64,000 nt of DNA from Desulfovibrio mangrovi. GTDB taxonomy: Bacteria > Desulfobacterota > Desulfovibrionia > Desulfovibrionales > Desulfovibrionaceae. The notes beneath the pieces are model-generated. The model was not told the origin of the DNA and did not search any database. It saw only the letters and a list, made by a program, of their open reading frames with translations. Where the stretch lies: assembly GCF_026230175.1 (NCBI RefSeq), contig NZ_CP104208.1, positions 620,001 through 684,000 of the forward strand, in the 5' to 3' direction. The number at the start of each line of letters is the position of its first letter. Position 1 is the stretch's first letter. This document shows, one piece after another, positions 8,768-17,774 of this stretch. The position numbers and the translations under genes are program-made.

Positions 8768-9508
8768 TCAGCGGTTGCGTCTGCGCAGGAATTCAAGCGT
8801 CTTGCGGGCAATGAGCGGAAAGAGGCCCAGAAGGGCGAATGAGGCAAGCAGTGAAGGGGAAAGGATGCCGGAAAGGGTTTCGATTTTTCCCAGCTCCTTG
8901 CCTGCGTTAACATAGACCGCTGTTCCGGGCAGCATCCCTAACTGGGACACCCAGTAGAAGGTTCGTATGGGCAGTGAGGTCAGTCCCATGCCCAGATTAA
9001 TGAGAAAGAAGGGAACTACGGGAACAAGCCTCAGGGTGAAAAGGTAGAAAGCACCCTCCTTGGCTATGCCTTCGTCCATGCGTTTGAGGCGATGTCCGAA
9101 CCTTGCCCGGACCCAGTCCCTGAGCAGGTAACGGGAAACCACGCAGGCCAGTGACGCACCGATGGAGGACGCAAAGGAAACGACGACCATCGCCGTCCAG
9201 AAGCCGAACAGGGCTGCCCCGCCGAGGGTGAGAATGGTTGCCCCGGGCAGCGACAGGGCCGTGCTCAGGATGTAGATGATGGAATACCCCGCTATAACGG
9301 CCACCGTGTGTTCCTGATAGAGCGTCTGCAGGTCGTGCTGGCTTGCTTTGATGGAGTCCAGCGTCAGGTACCGGTTCAGGTCGAAGATGAAGAACAGGGC
9401 AACCAGCGCGGCTATCACACCAAGCAGAATGAGTTTTTTCTTGTCCGTTCGCGGTGCGGTGGCACCGGATGCGGTTTCTGGTGCTGTGGTCCGGTCAGGA
9501 GAGGTCAT
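8768..9508 (-). CDS. TVP38/TMEM64 (SNARE-associated/DedA-like) membrane protein
   Basis: A 246 aa protein with a soluble N terminus of about 25 residues and 5-6 hydrophobic segments. The central stretch ALSLPGATILTLGGAALFGFW and the later LRLVPVVPFFLINLGMG are typical of the VTT domain, which contains re-entrant helices. Family members are linked to lipid scrambling or transport, but no substrate can be assigned here. The stop lies 15 bases before the flavoprotein start, so the two are likely coexpressed. Confidence 0.85.
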   Translation of the reverse strand: MTSPDRTTAPETASGATAPRTDKKKLILLGVIAALVALFFIFDLNRYLTLDSIKASQHDLQTLYQEHTVAVIAGYSIIYILSTALSLPGATILTLGGAALFGFWTAMVVVSFASSIGASLACVVSRYLLRDWVRARFGHRLKRMDEGIAKEGAFYLFTLRLVPVVPFFLINLGMGLTSLPIRTFYWVSQLGMLPGTAVYVNAGKELGKIETLSGILSPSLLASFALLGLFPLIARKTLEFLRRRNR

Positions 9509-9552
9509 TTCGCGTTCTCGCAGGTTTCAGGTGGCGCAGGGAGATAATGCGT

Positions 9553-10509
9553 TCAGGAACGGTTCAGGTGCATGACTGCCAGTTGGGCGGCTCCCCACAG
9601 GCCGAACTCCTCATTGGTGTTCAGGTGTACGGGAATGTTCCGTAGCAGGTGTCCGTGTGTGTCGCTGTCCAGAAATGCCTCTGCAAAGGCAGGATGGCGG
9701 ACGATGCAAGGATTGCCGGAAGCGACGCCGCCTGTGATGACCAGCCCCCCGAGAGCAAGGGTCTTCAGCACGAAGTCGTGGCAGGCCCGGCCAAGAAAAC
9801 GGGCAAACAATGCCAATTCTGGCGATGCCTGTGTAAGGCGCGACGTTACCTCTCGTGATGGCAGCCGTTCGCCTGTGAAGAAGGTATGCAGATTGCGTAT
9901 GCCGGAGCCGGAAACAACCATGTCGCCGATGACCTGCGGCCGGCCGGTTTCCTTGCGGAGGAAGTCGGCAAAGGCGTTTTCTTCAGGACCGATGAACGGA
10001 AAATGGGCGTGCCCGCCTTCTGACGGTATGGCTTTGTACTGTCCGGGGCTCACTTCGATGAGCAGGGCGTGGCCGAAACCGGTGCCAGCACCAAGTATGG
10101 CGATGGGAGCATCGGCAACAGGCGTGCCAGAAAGAATGGGCGTTGCTTCGCGCATGGCCGGACTAAGGCAGGCATAGGCCTGTGCCAGAAAGTCGTTCAC
10201 CAGCAGGGCGTTTGCGCAGCCGCAGGATGCAGGCAGCGTTCTCAGGTCAAGGTCCCAGGCAATGTTGGGCAAGGCGGCGCGTTTGCCGTGTTCAACAGGT
10301 CCTGCCACGGCAAGGACAATGGCGTCTGCCGTGTGCGGTGAGCAGGGCAGAGAGGAGGCCGCAAGCTGTTCCAGCAGTTGTTCAAAGCTGGCTGCCTGCG
10401 TTGTGGAAAGCCACACGCTTGCCTCGCGCCTGAGTTCGCCGTCGCTGTGCGTAAAGGCGGCAAAGCGGCTGTTGGTGCCGCCGATATCGGCAACAAGTAT
10501 GCGTTTCAC
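9553..10509 (-). CDS. glk: Glucokinase (Glk family)
   Basis: A 318 aa protein. The GTG start at 10509 is chosen because GGAG sits 6 bases upstream and the product then begins MKRILVADIGGTNSRF, the family's phosphate-1 ATP-binding motif. An in-frame TTG at 10524 would add five residues. The later motif ILGAGTGFGHALLIE matches glucokinase GTGLG(V) motifs, and EGGH near residue 150 is the sugar-binding Glu/His region. It phosphorylates glucose to glucose-6-phosphate in the cytosol, feeding glycolysis or glycogen turnover. It stands apart from other sugar genes. Confidence 0.88.
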   Translation of the reverse strand: MKRILVADIGGTNSRFAAFTHSDGELRREASVWLSTTQAASFEQLLEQLAASSLPCSPHTADAIVLAVAGPVEHGKRAALPNIAWDLDLRTLPASCGCANALLVNDFLAQAYACLSPAMREATPILSGTPVADAPIAILGAGTGFGHALLIEVSPGQYKAIPSEGGHAHFPFIGPEENAFADFLRKETGRPQVIGDMVVSGSGIRNLHTFFTGERLPSREVTSRLTQASPELALFARFLGRACHDFVLKTLALGGLVITGGVASGNPCIVRHPAFAEAFLDSDTHGHLLRNIPVHLNTNEEFGLWGAAQLAVMHLNRS

Positions 10510-10561
10510 GGAAGGCTCCTGCAAGCCGGATAATTCGCCATCCGGCCAAGATGCTCAGTCG

Positions 10562-10993
10562 TTATTCGGCTCTGGTCAGAATGACTTCCCACGTGGAGAG
10601 CAGTTGTCCCTCCATGAACAGGGCTCCCCTGTTTTCATAGGTGCCTTCATCCAGTTGGCGCAGGGTTTCTATGTTGGCTCCCTGCGGTGTGTTTGCGCTG
10701 GAAAGAATGGTGTTGCCCACAATGGCGAAGTTGCCGGAGATCCTTCCCATGGGCAGGGTTTCCGCAGTCCATGTGGTGGAATAGGTTTCCGGGTCAAGCG
10801 GGGTAATTTCATAGACGCATTCAATGTCCGTGACCGGCTGGGTATGAATCAGCATGGCCGACCTGTTATACCAGATCTTCCGTTCGTGCGTGATGATGCT
10901 TGAGCCGGTGACGGGATAGGCATTACCGTTGCTATCCTTGAAGAAACCCTTGGCCTGCCATGTTCCAGGTGAGACGAGGTACGTGTGTTTCAT
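10562..10993 (-). CDS. Conserved-looking protein of unknown function
   Basis: A 143 aa soluble protein with no signal peptide, no membrane segment and no cysteine cluster. It is rich in predicted beta-strand (alternating hydrophobic and polar residues, many Thr, Ile and Val). The N terminus TYLVSPGTWQAKGFF and the end QLLSTWEVILTRAE suggest a small beta-barrel or lipocalin-like fold, which is inference only. It lies between glucokinase (53 bases away) and MsrA on the same strand. Composition matches its neighbours, so it is very likely a real gene. I do not recognise the family. Confidence 0.7.
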   Translation of the reverse strand: MKHTYLVSPGTWQAKGFFKDSNGNAYPVTGSSIITHERKIWYNRSAMLIHTQPVTDIECVYEITPLDPETYSTTWTAETLPMGRISGNFAIVGNTILSSANTPQGANIETLRQLDEGTYENRGALFMEGQLLSTWEVILTRAE

Positions 10994-11075
10994 GCGCGTT
11001 CCGGAAAATGTGTTTGTGTGAAGACGGGGGCGTGTTCGTGTGCCCCCGTCCTGTGAAAACGTTATCTGCAGGATG

Positions 11076-11699
11076 TCATTTGGTTTCCCACAGCTTTTTC
11101 AGGCGCTGGTCGCGCCCGCAGTTATAGCGGTAGAATTTGTAGCGGACCGGATTCTTCTTGTAATAATCCTGATGATAGTCTTCTGCGGGCCAGAAGGTTG
11201 AAGCCTTGATGATCCGCGTATCCACAGGTCTGTCAAACCTGCCGGATTTGTTCAGGGCCTCCTTCGAGGCTTCCGCTGCCACCCGTTGTTCTTCGGAGTG
11301 GTAGAAAATGGCTGTACGATACTGTTCCCCCTTGTCGCAGAATTGGCCGTAGGGGTCCAGCGGATCAACGTTTTTCCAGAAGACGTCGAGCAGGGTTTCG
11401 TAGCTGACTTTTGCAGGGTCATACGTCACCTGCAGGGCTTCAAGATGACCGGTGATGCCGGAAGAGACTTCCTTGTATGCAGGATTATCCTTGTATCCGC
11501 CCGTATAACCGGAGGTTGTTTCCAGCACGCCGTCAAGGTTGTCGAAGGGCGGTTCCATGCACCAGAAGCAGCCGCCCGCGAAGGTGGCCACGGCCGTTTG
11601 GGCGGGCGAGTCTGCCGCGTGTGCAGGGGCGGGATTGCCAATGACGAGCAGGCTGCCTGCAATGAATGCTGCGCCAATGAGGGTCAGGGGTATGTTCAT
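11076..11699 (-). CDS. msrA: Peptide methionine sulfoxide reductase A, exported form
   Basis: A 207 aa protein. The start at 11699 is chosen because GGGAGGT lies 4 bases upstream; a longer in-frame ATG exists at 11726. Residues 1-28 form a signal peptide ending AHA, so the enzyme works in the periplasm. The catalytic motif is GGCFWC with the nucleophile at Cys44. It is followed by GYTGGY, and later by GITGHLEALQVTYDP and DPYGQFCDKGEQYRTAIFY, which are all MsrA signatures. It repairs oxidised methionine (S-sulfoxide) in exported proteins. No MsrB domain is fused or adjacent. Oxidative protein repair fits an anaerobe facing transient oxygen. Confidence 0.93.
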   Translation of the reverse strand: MNIPLTLIGAAFIAGSLLVIGNPAPAHAADSPAQTAVATFAGGCFWCMEPPFDNLDGVLETTSGYTGGYKDNPAYKEVSSGITGHLEALQVTYDPAKVSYETLLDVFWKNVDPLDPYGQFCDKGEQYRTAIFYHSEEQRVAAEASKEALNKSGRFDRPVDTRIIKASTFWPAEDYHQDYYKKNPVRYKFYRYNCGRDQRLKKLWETK

Positions 11700-11838
11700 G
11701 CCTACCTCCCGTTTGAGATCATTCATGGAGATGACGCTGTTGCGCGTTTCCAGTGAATATAAGCCTTTCTTTCGGAAAAGGGGAGGGGGCAGAGTTTTTC
11801 TTCGTTACCCATAAGTGGCAGGGACAGACTGCACTATC

Positions 11839-12789
11839 TCAGGCGTTGGCCTCGCATGCCTCGCGCCAGCGTTGCTCAATGGTCTGTCCATGGCGGAGCA
11901 GGATGTGCATGTAGTCCAGTTCCATCTGGATCATTTCCTGATCGTCGCGGCGCAGCCATTCGGAGAGCCATGCAAAGCGCAGGGCGCATGTGAAGGGGAG
12001 CAGCCACGGCAGCGTTTTTTCATTGAGGATATGCTCTGCGCGGAGTTCGGTGACAAGGGCGGGTACAAGGCCCCTCACAAGCCAGTCGGGATGCTCGAAG
12101 CCAACACAACCTATGCAGTTTGCCGCATCATAGAGAACGGGTTTGCGTCCGGCGAACTCCCAGTCGATGACGCCGCGAATCTCGTTCGCCCCCCAGATGA
12201 TGTTCAGCGGATGGCAGTCGCCGTGCGCGGCGGCTGTGGGCAGATGTGGCAGCATGGTGAACAGCGGCGTGAAGTGGGGCAGTATGTCCGCAATGCGGGC
12301 ATGAATGCCGGGTTCGCGCTGCCTGATGGTTTCCGCCAGCGAGGCCACATAGGCGGGCAGGGCGGGCGTGTTGGCCTCCGGTATGTCGGGCAGGGCGGTT
12401 CCGGCCTTTTGCAGGCCCGCGATGAAGCGTCCGATGAGGCGGCCTCGCCATGCGTCATCGATGTATTCAGGGCGGGGCAGTTCTTCGCCGATGATGAACG
12501 GGCTGCATTGCCAGAAGCTTTTGTCGGCTTCAAGAATATGATGCCCTTCAGCCGTCTTTCTGGGGGCATGAATAAAGGGGGCGTTTTCGTGCGCCAGTCC
12601 GTCGAGCAGACCCGCCACGGTGGCGCGGCTGGCCGCCTGATTTCCGCCGAGTCGTTCCAGAAGCCACAGGCTGCCGTCGTCCGTTTCGATAACCGTGCGT
12701 GTTATGCAGCGTTCAGGGCTGCCGGGAATGGCCAGATCATGCCGGATATGCGAGAGTGTGAGGCCGAAACGGGAAAGAATTGTCTGCAT
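11839..12789 (-). CDS. APH-family phosphotransferase (kinase fold, substrate unknown)
   Basis: A 316 aa protein. The start at 12789 has AGGA about 7 bases upstream; an in-frame ATG at 12825 is less favourable. The kinase catalytic loop AAHGDCHPLNIIW and the metal-binding motif GVIDWEFAGR (Asp in IDW) define the aminoglycoside/choline/homoserine kinase superfamily. The ATP-binding N lobe is recognisable only by position. Chromosomal members usually phosphorylate metabolites such as homoserine or choline rather than antibiotics. No neighbouring pathway gene narrows this down. Confidence 0.8.
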   Translation of the reverse strand: MQTILSRFGLTLSHIRHDLAIPGSPERCITRTVIETDDGSLWLLERLGGNQAASRATVAGLLDGLAHENAPFIHAPRKTAEGHHILEADKSFWQCSPFIIGEELPRPEYIDDAWRGRLIGRFIAGLQKAGTALPDIPEANTPALPAYVASLAETIRQREPGIHARIADILPHFTPLFTMLPHLPTAAAHGDCHPLNIIWGANEIRGVIDWEFAGRKPVLYDAANCIGCVGFEHPDWLVRGLVPALVTELRAEHILNEKTLPWLLPFTCALRFAWLSEWLRRDDQEMIQMELDYMHILLRHGQTIEQRWREACEANA

Positions 12790-13100
12790 GCGTGCTTCCT
12801 GTGGATTTTGGGAGTGGAGTGGCACTGTTTCACAGCGGCAACAGGATGTCCATACTTGGGTTGTTCTGTCGGATGAGGGATGTATTCAAGCGCCGGACAT
12901 ATTTCGGAGATTGCGTAAAAAGGCAGCAACGCATAGAATATGCGCTTCTGTGGAAGGTGGTGAATGGAGCGTGAAGAAGGGCTGCGTCATGATTGCAGCT
13001 TTGCACGGTCGCTCCGGAAGCAGGCTTGCATGCCGCCCTCCGCAGTGTGTTGCGGCGTCCTGTTCCCGAGAGACATGAATTCCGTCATGGAGTTGCGCAG
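12790..13100. other. 311-base gap with helicase promoter and long leader
   Basis: No convincing gene lies here. The region holds a promoter at 12911-12939 and a leader of about 150 bases for the helicase. An open frame from 12993 joins the helicase but lacks a ribosome binding site and family similarity. Long leaders are common for cold-inducible RNA helicases, but no specific element was recognised. Confidence 0.5.
12911..12939 (+). promoter_or_regulatory. Sigma-70 promoter of the DEAD-box helicase gene
   Basis: -35 TTGCGT (12911-12916), 17-base spacer, -10 TAGAAT (12934-12939). Confidence 0.55.
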
Positions 13101-14540
13101 GTGAGTTTCGCCCGGTTGTCTTTGCATCAGTCCCTGCTTGAGGCAGTGGAAGAGCAGGGGTTCATTGCCCCCACGCCCATTCAGGAACGAGCCATTCCTC
13201 CGGCCAAGGAAGGCAGAGATGTGCTCGGGCTGGCCCAGACCGGCACGGGAAAGACTGCAGCATTTGTCCTGCCCTTGCTGGACAGGCTGGTGGAAGGGCC
13301 GCGCAATGTTGTCCGTGCGCTCATCGTTGCCCCGACACGGGAGCTGGCCGGACAGATTCACGACGATATCCGCATGCTCGGCCGCAGGGCGCGGTTGCGC
13401 AGTGTGCCTGTTTTCGGCGGTGTGGGATTCCACGGACAGGTCATGCAGATGCGGGGGGGCGCGGAGATTCTGGTCGCCTGTCCCGGGCGTCTGCTCGACC
13501 ATGTACGACAGGGGACGGTTGATCTTTCCGCCGTGGAAGTGCTGGTGCTCGATGAAGCGGACATGATGTTTGACATGGGCTTTCTGGATGATGTGCGCGA
13601 GATTCTGCGCCTGACATCCGGCAGGAATCAGACGCTGTTGTTTTCCGCCACCATGCCTGAGCCTGTGCGCGTGCTTGCGGATGAGTGTATGCGTGATCCC
13701 GTGCTGGTGGAAGTGGATATTTCCACTCCTGCCGAGACCGTTTCACATTCCCTGTATCCGGTGGCGCCGCATCTGAAGACTCCGTTGCTCAAGGCCATGC
13801 TGCGGACGCTGGGGTATGAATCCATGCTCGTGTTCACAAGAACCCGTCATGGCGCGCGGCGGCTCTGGCAGCAGTTGGGTAAGGTGGGGTTCAATGTCAC
13901 CTGCCTGCAGGGTAATCTTTCCCAGCGCAGGCGGCAGGCGGCTCTGGATGGCTTCAAACGCGGCAAGTTCGCCATCATGGTCGCAACGGATATTGCGGCA
14001 AGAGGGCTTGATATTTCCTCCATTTCCCATGTCATCAACTACGATTTTCCCCCGTCAGTCGATACCTACATCCATCGCATCGGGCGCACCGGCAGGGCAA
14101 GCCGTACGGGTATGGCGTTGACCTTTGTCACGCCTGAGGATGAGGCTCTGGTGCGCACGTTGGAACGCGCCATGGAAGAAACGCTGGAACGCTGCTACTT
14201 GCCCCGTTTTGAATACAGCGAACAGCAGCGAAGCGCGGAAGCACGTCCGGCCAAACTCAGGCGCGTGCCGCGTCCCCGTCGTATGGCCCGTGCCTTCATG
14301 CCCACGCAGGTGGAAAAGGAACCGGCCGAACCGCTCAGAAACCAGCGCCCGCCGAGGCAGCCGGCTCCCAACCCCGCACAGGTGCGCGTCATATCGCGGC
14401 CGCAACCCAAGCCGCCGGTGCAGCCGGAAAAGCCGGAAATGCGTCCGGCATCGCGTGCCGTGGCCAAGCAGGCCCCGACTCCCCGCGGCCCTCGTCATAC
14501 TGTGCAGGAAACCCGCGAAGCGCAGGAACAGGACGACTAG
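13101..14540 (+). CDS. DEAD-box ATP-dependent RNA helicase (RhlE-like)
   Basis: A 479 aa protein. The GTG at 13101 is chosen because GGAG lies 8 bases upstream and the product begins just before the Q motif (FIAPTPIQ). Motifs in order: AQTGTGKT (I), PTRELAGQ (Ia), VLDEADMMFD (II, DEAD), FSATMP (III), VFTRTRHGA (IV), VATDIAARGLDI (V), HRIGRTGRA (VI). The last ~115 residues form a basic, proline-rich tail that probably binds RNA, as in RhlE/CsdA types. It remodels RNA in ribosome assembly or mRNA decay. It stands alone. Confidence 0.93.
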   Translation: MSFARLSLHQSLLEAVEEQGFIAPTPIQERAIPPAKEGRDVLGLAQTGTGKTAAFVLPLLDRLVEGPRNVVRALIVAPTRELAGQIHDDIRMLGRRARLRSVPVFGGVGFHGQVMQMRGGAEILVACPGRLLDHVRQGTVDLSAVEVLVLDEADMMFDMGFLDDVREILRLTSGRNQTLLFSATMPEPVRVLADECMRDPVLVEVDISTPAETVSHSLYPVAPHLKTPLLKAMLRTLGYESMLVFTRTRHGARRLWQQLGKVGFNVTCLQGNLSQRRRQAALDGFKRGKFAIMVATDIAARGLDISSISHVINYDFPPSVDTYIHRIGRTGRASRTGMALTFVTPEDEALVRTLERAMEETLERCYLPRFEYSEQQRSAEARPAKLRRVPRPRRMARAFMPTQVEKEPAEPLRNQRPPRQPAPNPAQVRVISRPQPKPPVQPEKPEMRPASRAVAKQAPTPRGPRHTVQETREAQEQDD

Positions 14541-14568
14541 TCTTTCCGGAAGCTCCATTTCACTGCTC

Positions 14569-14597
14569 TTGCTGGCACGCGGGCTGTCTGGTACAAC
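14569..14597 (+). promoter_or_regulatory. Sigma-70 promoter of the YajQ-family gene
   Basis: -35 TTGCTG (14569-14574), 17-base spacer, -10 TACAAC (14592-14597), 45 bases before the start codon. Confidence 0.5.
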
Positions 14598-14641
14598 GCC
14601 GCGAACAATGACGATAACCGACATCCAATGGAGGAAGACAT

Positions 14642-15133
14642 ATGCCGTCCTTTGACGTCGTGAACAAAGTGGATTTGCAGGAAATGGACAACGCCGTGAA
14701 CAACGTGAAGAAGGAAGTGGAAACCCGCTACGACTTCCGTGGTTCCAATACTGAGATTTCTCTGGATAAGGGAAACAAGCGCGTCAGCATTATCGCGGCT
14801 GACGAAATGAAGATGCGTGCCGTGGCAGAAATGCTGCAAGCTCACTGCATCAAGCGCAAACTTGATCCCAAGGTGCTGGAATTCAAGGATCCCGAGCCCA
14901 CTTCCAAGGGGGCCGTGAAGCGTGATGTGTGCATCCGTGAAGGCATTAGCAAGGAGCAGGCCCAGAAGATCGTGAAGGACATCAAGGCCAGCAAGATCAA
15001 GGTACAGGCTGCCATTCAGGATGACCAGGTGCGTGTGACCGGTAAGAAGATCGACGATCTTCAGGAAGTCATTGCCTTGCTCAAGGGCGGCAACTATGAC
15101 GTACCCTTCCAGTTCGTGAACATGAAGTCCTGA
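14642..15133 (+). CDS. yajQ: YajQ-family nucleotide-binding protein
   Basis: A 163 aa protein of the usual length. It begins [19 protein letters not shown] and contains ETRYDFRGS near residue 29, both diagnostic of the YajQ (DUF520) family. Members bind cyclic di-GMP or nucleic acid and have two ferredoxin-like domains. GGAGG lies 6-10 bases before the ATG. It is followed at once by a bidirectional terminator. In other bacteria YajQ proteins link cyclic di-GMP to transcription; the role here is not shown by context. Confidence 0.92.
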   Translation: MPSFDVVNKVDLQEMDNAVNNVKKEVETRYDFRGSNTEISLDKGNKRVSIIAADEMKMRAVAEMLQAHCIKRKLDPKVLEFKDPEPTSKGAVKRDVCIREGISKEQAQKIVKDIKASKIKVQAAIQDDQVRVTGKKIDDLQEVIALLKGGNYDVPFQFVNMKS

Positions 15134-15157
15134 TTTTTTCCTGCGATTCGAAATGAT

Positions 15158-15188
15158 AAAGCCGGAAGGGGTGTCCCTTCCGGCTTTT
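15158..15188. terminator. Bidirectional intrinsic terminator
   Basis: AAAGCCGGAAGGG, loop GTGT, CCCTTCCGGCTTTT. It separates the convergent YajQ gene (+) and the unknown gene (-). Confidence 0.85.
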
Positions 15189-15208
15189 CTATTGTCTTGC
15201 GGTGTTGG

Positions 15209-15592
15209 TTATTCGCCTTCTGCCAGCACCTTGACCGAGTCTATGAACGTTTCGAGGTCGTTCTTTTCTCCGGGCTTGTGGTCTTCCGGATACAGCAGGG
15301 CTGACATGTAGAAAACCGAGCCGATGCGTTTCGCTACGGAGGCACTCTGTGAAAAGCGCGACAGCCTGTCGCTTACGGTTCCCCGTTCGTGTTCCGGCAG
15401 GTGCGAGACGAGAGGGGCTGCTTCTTCGGCCAGATTGGCGAGCAGGGTGGCTTTTTCCAGCATGATCTGCCGGTATTTGTTCTGGTCCTGATCGTCATGC
15501 AGGACTTTTTCGGCTTTCGATTCAAGCGTGCGGATGGCCTGTGCGCGGCCCTCCAGCCAGTCTTTCAATGTGATGAACGCCTTGGTACCCAT
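15209..15592 (-). CDS. Small helical protein of unknown function
   Basis: A 127 aa protein. The start at 15592 has AAGGAG 7 bases upstream; an ATG at 15616 lacks one. The sequence is mostly charged alpha-helix, with heptad-like hydrophobic spacing from about residue 15 to 75 (probable coiled coil). There is no signal peptide or metal motif. It lies between YajQ and a chemoreceptor on its own transcription unit, ending at the shared terminator. I do not recognise the family. Confidence 0.7.
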   Translation of the reverse strand: MGTKAFITLKDWLEGRAQAIRTLESKAEKVLHDDQDQNKYRQIMLEKATLLANLAEEAAPLVSHLPEHERGTVSDRLSRFSQSASVAKRIGSVFYMSALLYPEDHKPGEKNDLETFIDSVKVLAEGE

Positions 15593-15658
15593 GGCGCGGC
15601 TCCTTGGTTTGTGCATACCATAGCGATTCTGGTTCGCAGACGCAACTGTCGTCCATTA

Positions 15659-17512
15659 TTAACGTAAGGGACGGAGCGGGGAGAGAGTGGCCTTTGTTTC
15701 AAAGGCATTGTGGATGCTCTCTCTGTCATAATGGGTGCTCTTGAAGTAGTCGCACTTGGCGCAGTTGGCTATCTTCTTGGCAAAGGTTTCCTGAACCACG
15801 CCGCCACAGTATGTGCCGGTGACCGAGGCGCAACTGTAGCCGTGGTTTGGCCATGCGGGACATACGCCCATTTCCTTTTCCTTCTTGCCACCCTTTTCGC
15901 GGCCGCAATTCTTGTAGACCCAGCATGGAACAGTCTTGCCTTCTTCATCCGCTCCACAGCTGCCGGACTGCATGCGGGTGAGAAGGAGCTTCAGGTCACT
16001 GGCGCGTCCTGTCAGGCTGAATACGTCTGTTGCCGCCTTGTTCATGGTCTCCATTGTGTCGGTGGCAATATGGGTAATCTCGTCAACAGCGCCGTTGATC
16101 TGTTCTGACGTGGCGGACTGCTCTTCGGCTGCCGTTGCGATGGACTGCACCTGAGAGCTGGTCTCGTCCGCAAGGGAGACGATGGTATTGAGCGCCTCTC
16201 TCGATACATGGGCGCTGGAGGTTACCCGTTCCACTGCGGAAAGGGCCTGCTGCATCTCGCCGGATGCTGCTTTGGAGCTATCCTGAATGGAGCGGATGAC
16301 GCCACCGACTTCGTTGGTGGCCTGCATGGTTTTTTCCGCCAGTTTACGCACTTCATCCGCTACCACGGCAAACCCGCGGCCAGCTTCGCCAGCTCGGGCG
16401 GCTTCAATGGCGGCGTTCAGGGCCAGCAGGTTGGTCTGGTCGGCAATGTCGTTGATCACGTTCATGACCTGACCGATGTCGACAGCCCGGGTGCCCAGGT
16501 CGGTAATGCGGTCACCCAGAGCGGCAATTACATTGCCGACGCTGGAAATTTCCTGTTCAAGGGTGGACATGCGTCCGGCCCCTTCCGAGGAATGCTCACG
16601 GGTGCGCGCGGCAAGTTCTGCGGCATCGCTTGCGCTGCGGGCCACTTCCATGACCGTGGCATTCATCTGTTCCATGGCTGTTGCCGTTTCCATGGTGCGG
16701 TTTTGCTGTCGGGTTGCGCCGGAGTTGGCGCTTTGAATACGTTCAGCAAGATGCTCGGATGCGTCATTCACCTGCTGTGCGGAGCTAAGCACTTTTTGGG
16801 TCAGGTCTGCGATGCGTACCTTCTCCTCCACAAGTTCCTTTTCCTGCATGCGGGATTCGGTAATGTCCTTCACTGCGAGGCAGATGCCGAGGAGGTTTTG
16901 CGTGCCTACATCCTGCATGGGCGTGACGGTAAAGATGAGAGTTCGCGGGGTGGAATCTCTGGTGATGACAATATCTTCCGATACACGGCTCCTGCTTTTC
17001 AGAGCGCGTTCAACAAGCGTAATCGCGTTGCTGTTTGTTTCAAGCAGGTTGCGAAGGTCGTTGCCAAGGTAGTCTTGGTGGCTTCCCTTCTGTCCAAGAG
17101 TTGGGAGGGCTGCTTCGTCAAGATATGTCACATTGCCGGAGTCGTCCGTAATAATGATGGAGCAGGCTTCAGCCAGGGCATCCAGAGCTTGATCGAAAAC
17201 CTGACAGTGGTTGGCACGGTCTTTTCGTAGAACCATGATGGCTTCGGCTATTGCTTTCATGGAGCCGTGCAAGTTTTGTGAAGCACATCCGCCAGCTGCA
17301 ACATTTGAAAGTTGTTCAAGGGGGGTGCCTATGAATATACGGCAGAGGAAAGCAATGGTGAGGCCAGTGGCTGCAACAGTGGCGATGGAGATGGAAATCA
17401 TACTTGCAAGGTTTGATATGTTGTTCAGGTAGAGTCCTAAAGCGCTTGCAAGTCCCGCAATCAGAGCCGGAAAAATAATAATGGGATACTGAAAATGTGA
17501 ATGTCTAGCCAT
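15659..17512 (-). CDS. Methyl-accepting chemotaxis protein with cysteine-rich C-terminal domain
   Basis: A 617 aa protein. Two adjacent membrane helices lie near residues 10-55 with almost no periplasmic loop, so the sensor is cytoplasmic or in the membrane. A PAS-like domain covers about 105-230 ([18 protein letters not shown]). The signalling domain follows (about 270-515) with the conserved tip [19 protein letters not shown] and flanking methylation helices. The last ~95 residues carry at least nine cysteines ([33 protein letters not shown]), resembling a two-CW-type metal or Fe-S domain. The cysteine tail could sense redox state or metal; this is inference. GAGGGA precedes the start. Confidence 0.9.
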   Translation of the reverse strand: MARHSHFQYPIIIFPALIAGLASALGLYLNNISNLASMISISIATVAATGLTIAFLCRIFIGTPLEQLSNVAAGGCASQNLHGSMKAIAEAIMVLRKDRANHCQVFDQALDALAEACSIIITDDSGNVTYLDEAALPTLGQKGSHQDYLGNDLRNLLETNSNAITLVERALKSRSRVSEDIVITRDSTPRTLIFTVTPMQDVGTQNLLGICLAVKDITESRMQEKELVEEKVRIADLTQKVLSSAQQVNDASEHLAERIQSANSGATRQQNRTMETATAMEQMNATVMEVARSASDAAELAARTREHSSEGAGRMSTLEQEISSVGNVIAALGDRITDLGTRAVDIGQVMNVINDIADQTNLLALNAAIEAARAGEAGRGFAVVADEVRKLAEKTMQATNEVGGVIRSIQDSSKAASGEMQQALSAVERVTSSAHVSREALNTIVSLADETSSQVQSIATAAEEQSATSEQINGAVDEITHIATDTMETMNKAATDVFSLTGRASDLKLLLTRMQSGSCGADEEGKTVPCWVYKNCGREKGGKKEKEMGVCPAWPNHGYSCASVTGTYCGGVVQETFAKKIANCAKCDYFKSTHYDRESIHNAFETKATLSPLRPLR

Positions 17513-17774
17513 GATTGTCCCTCAAATTGCCATATCTGATGGTGAAAGTAGGCACGTTATTGATTTGATGCAGTGTCTATAGGTATATCTTGCGTAGAAA
17601 TGCAATGAGAATGTTGCGGCACTGTAAAAAAGTGTAGTCGTGTTGTGTGTGTAAGTGCTTGCTTGCGTTGTCTATCAGTGGAGCTCTGCACGCTCTATGC
17701 GCCCTTGCCGTTTCGGGTGGGTGCGGCTACAAGGGGACCCACATTCATGACGTATTCATTCAAGGACAGCATAT

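Noticed and set aside
11839-12789. Antibiotic resistance kinase
   Set aside because: Only the general APH fold is seen; a chromosomal setting without mobile elements points to a metabolic kinase.
12993-13100. N-terminal extension of the DEAD-box helicase
   Set aside because: No ribosome binding site and no family similarity; the GTG at 13101 fits both.
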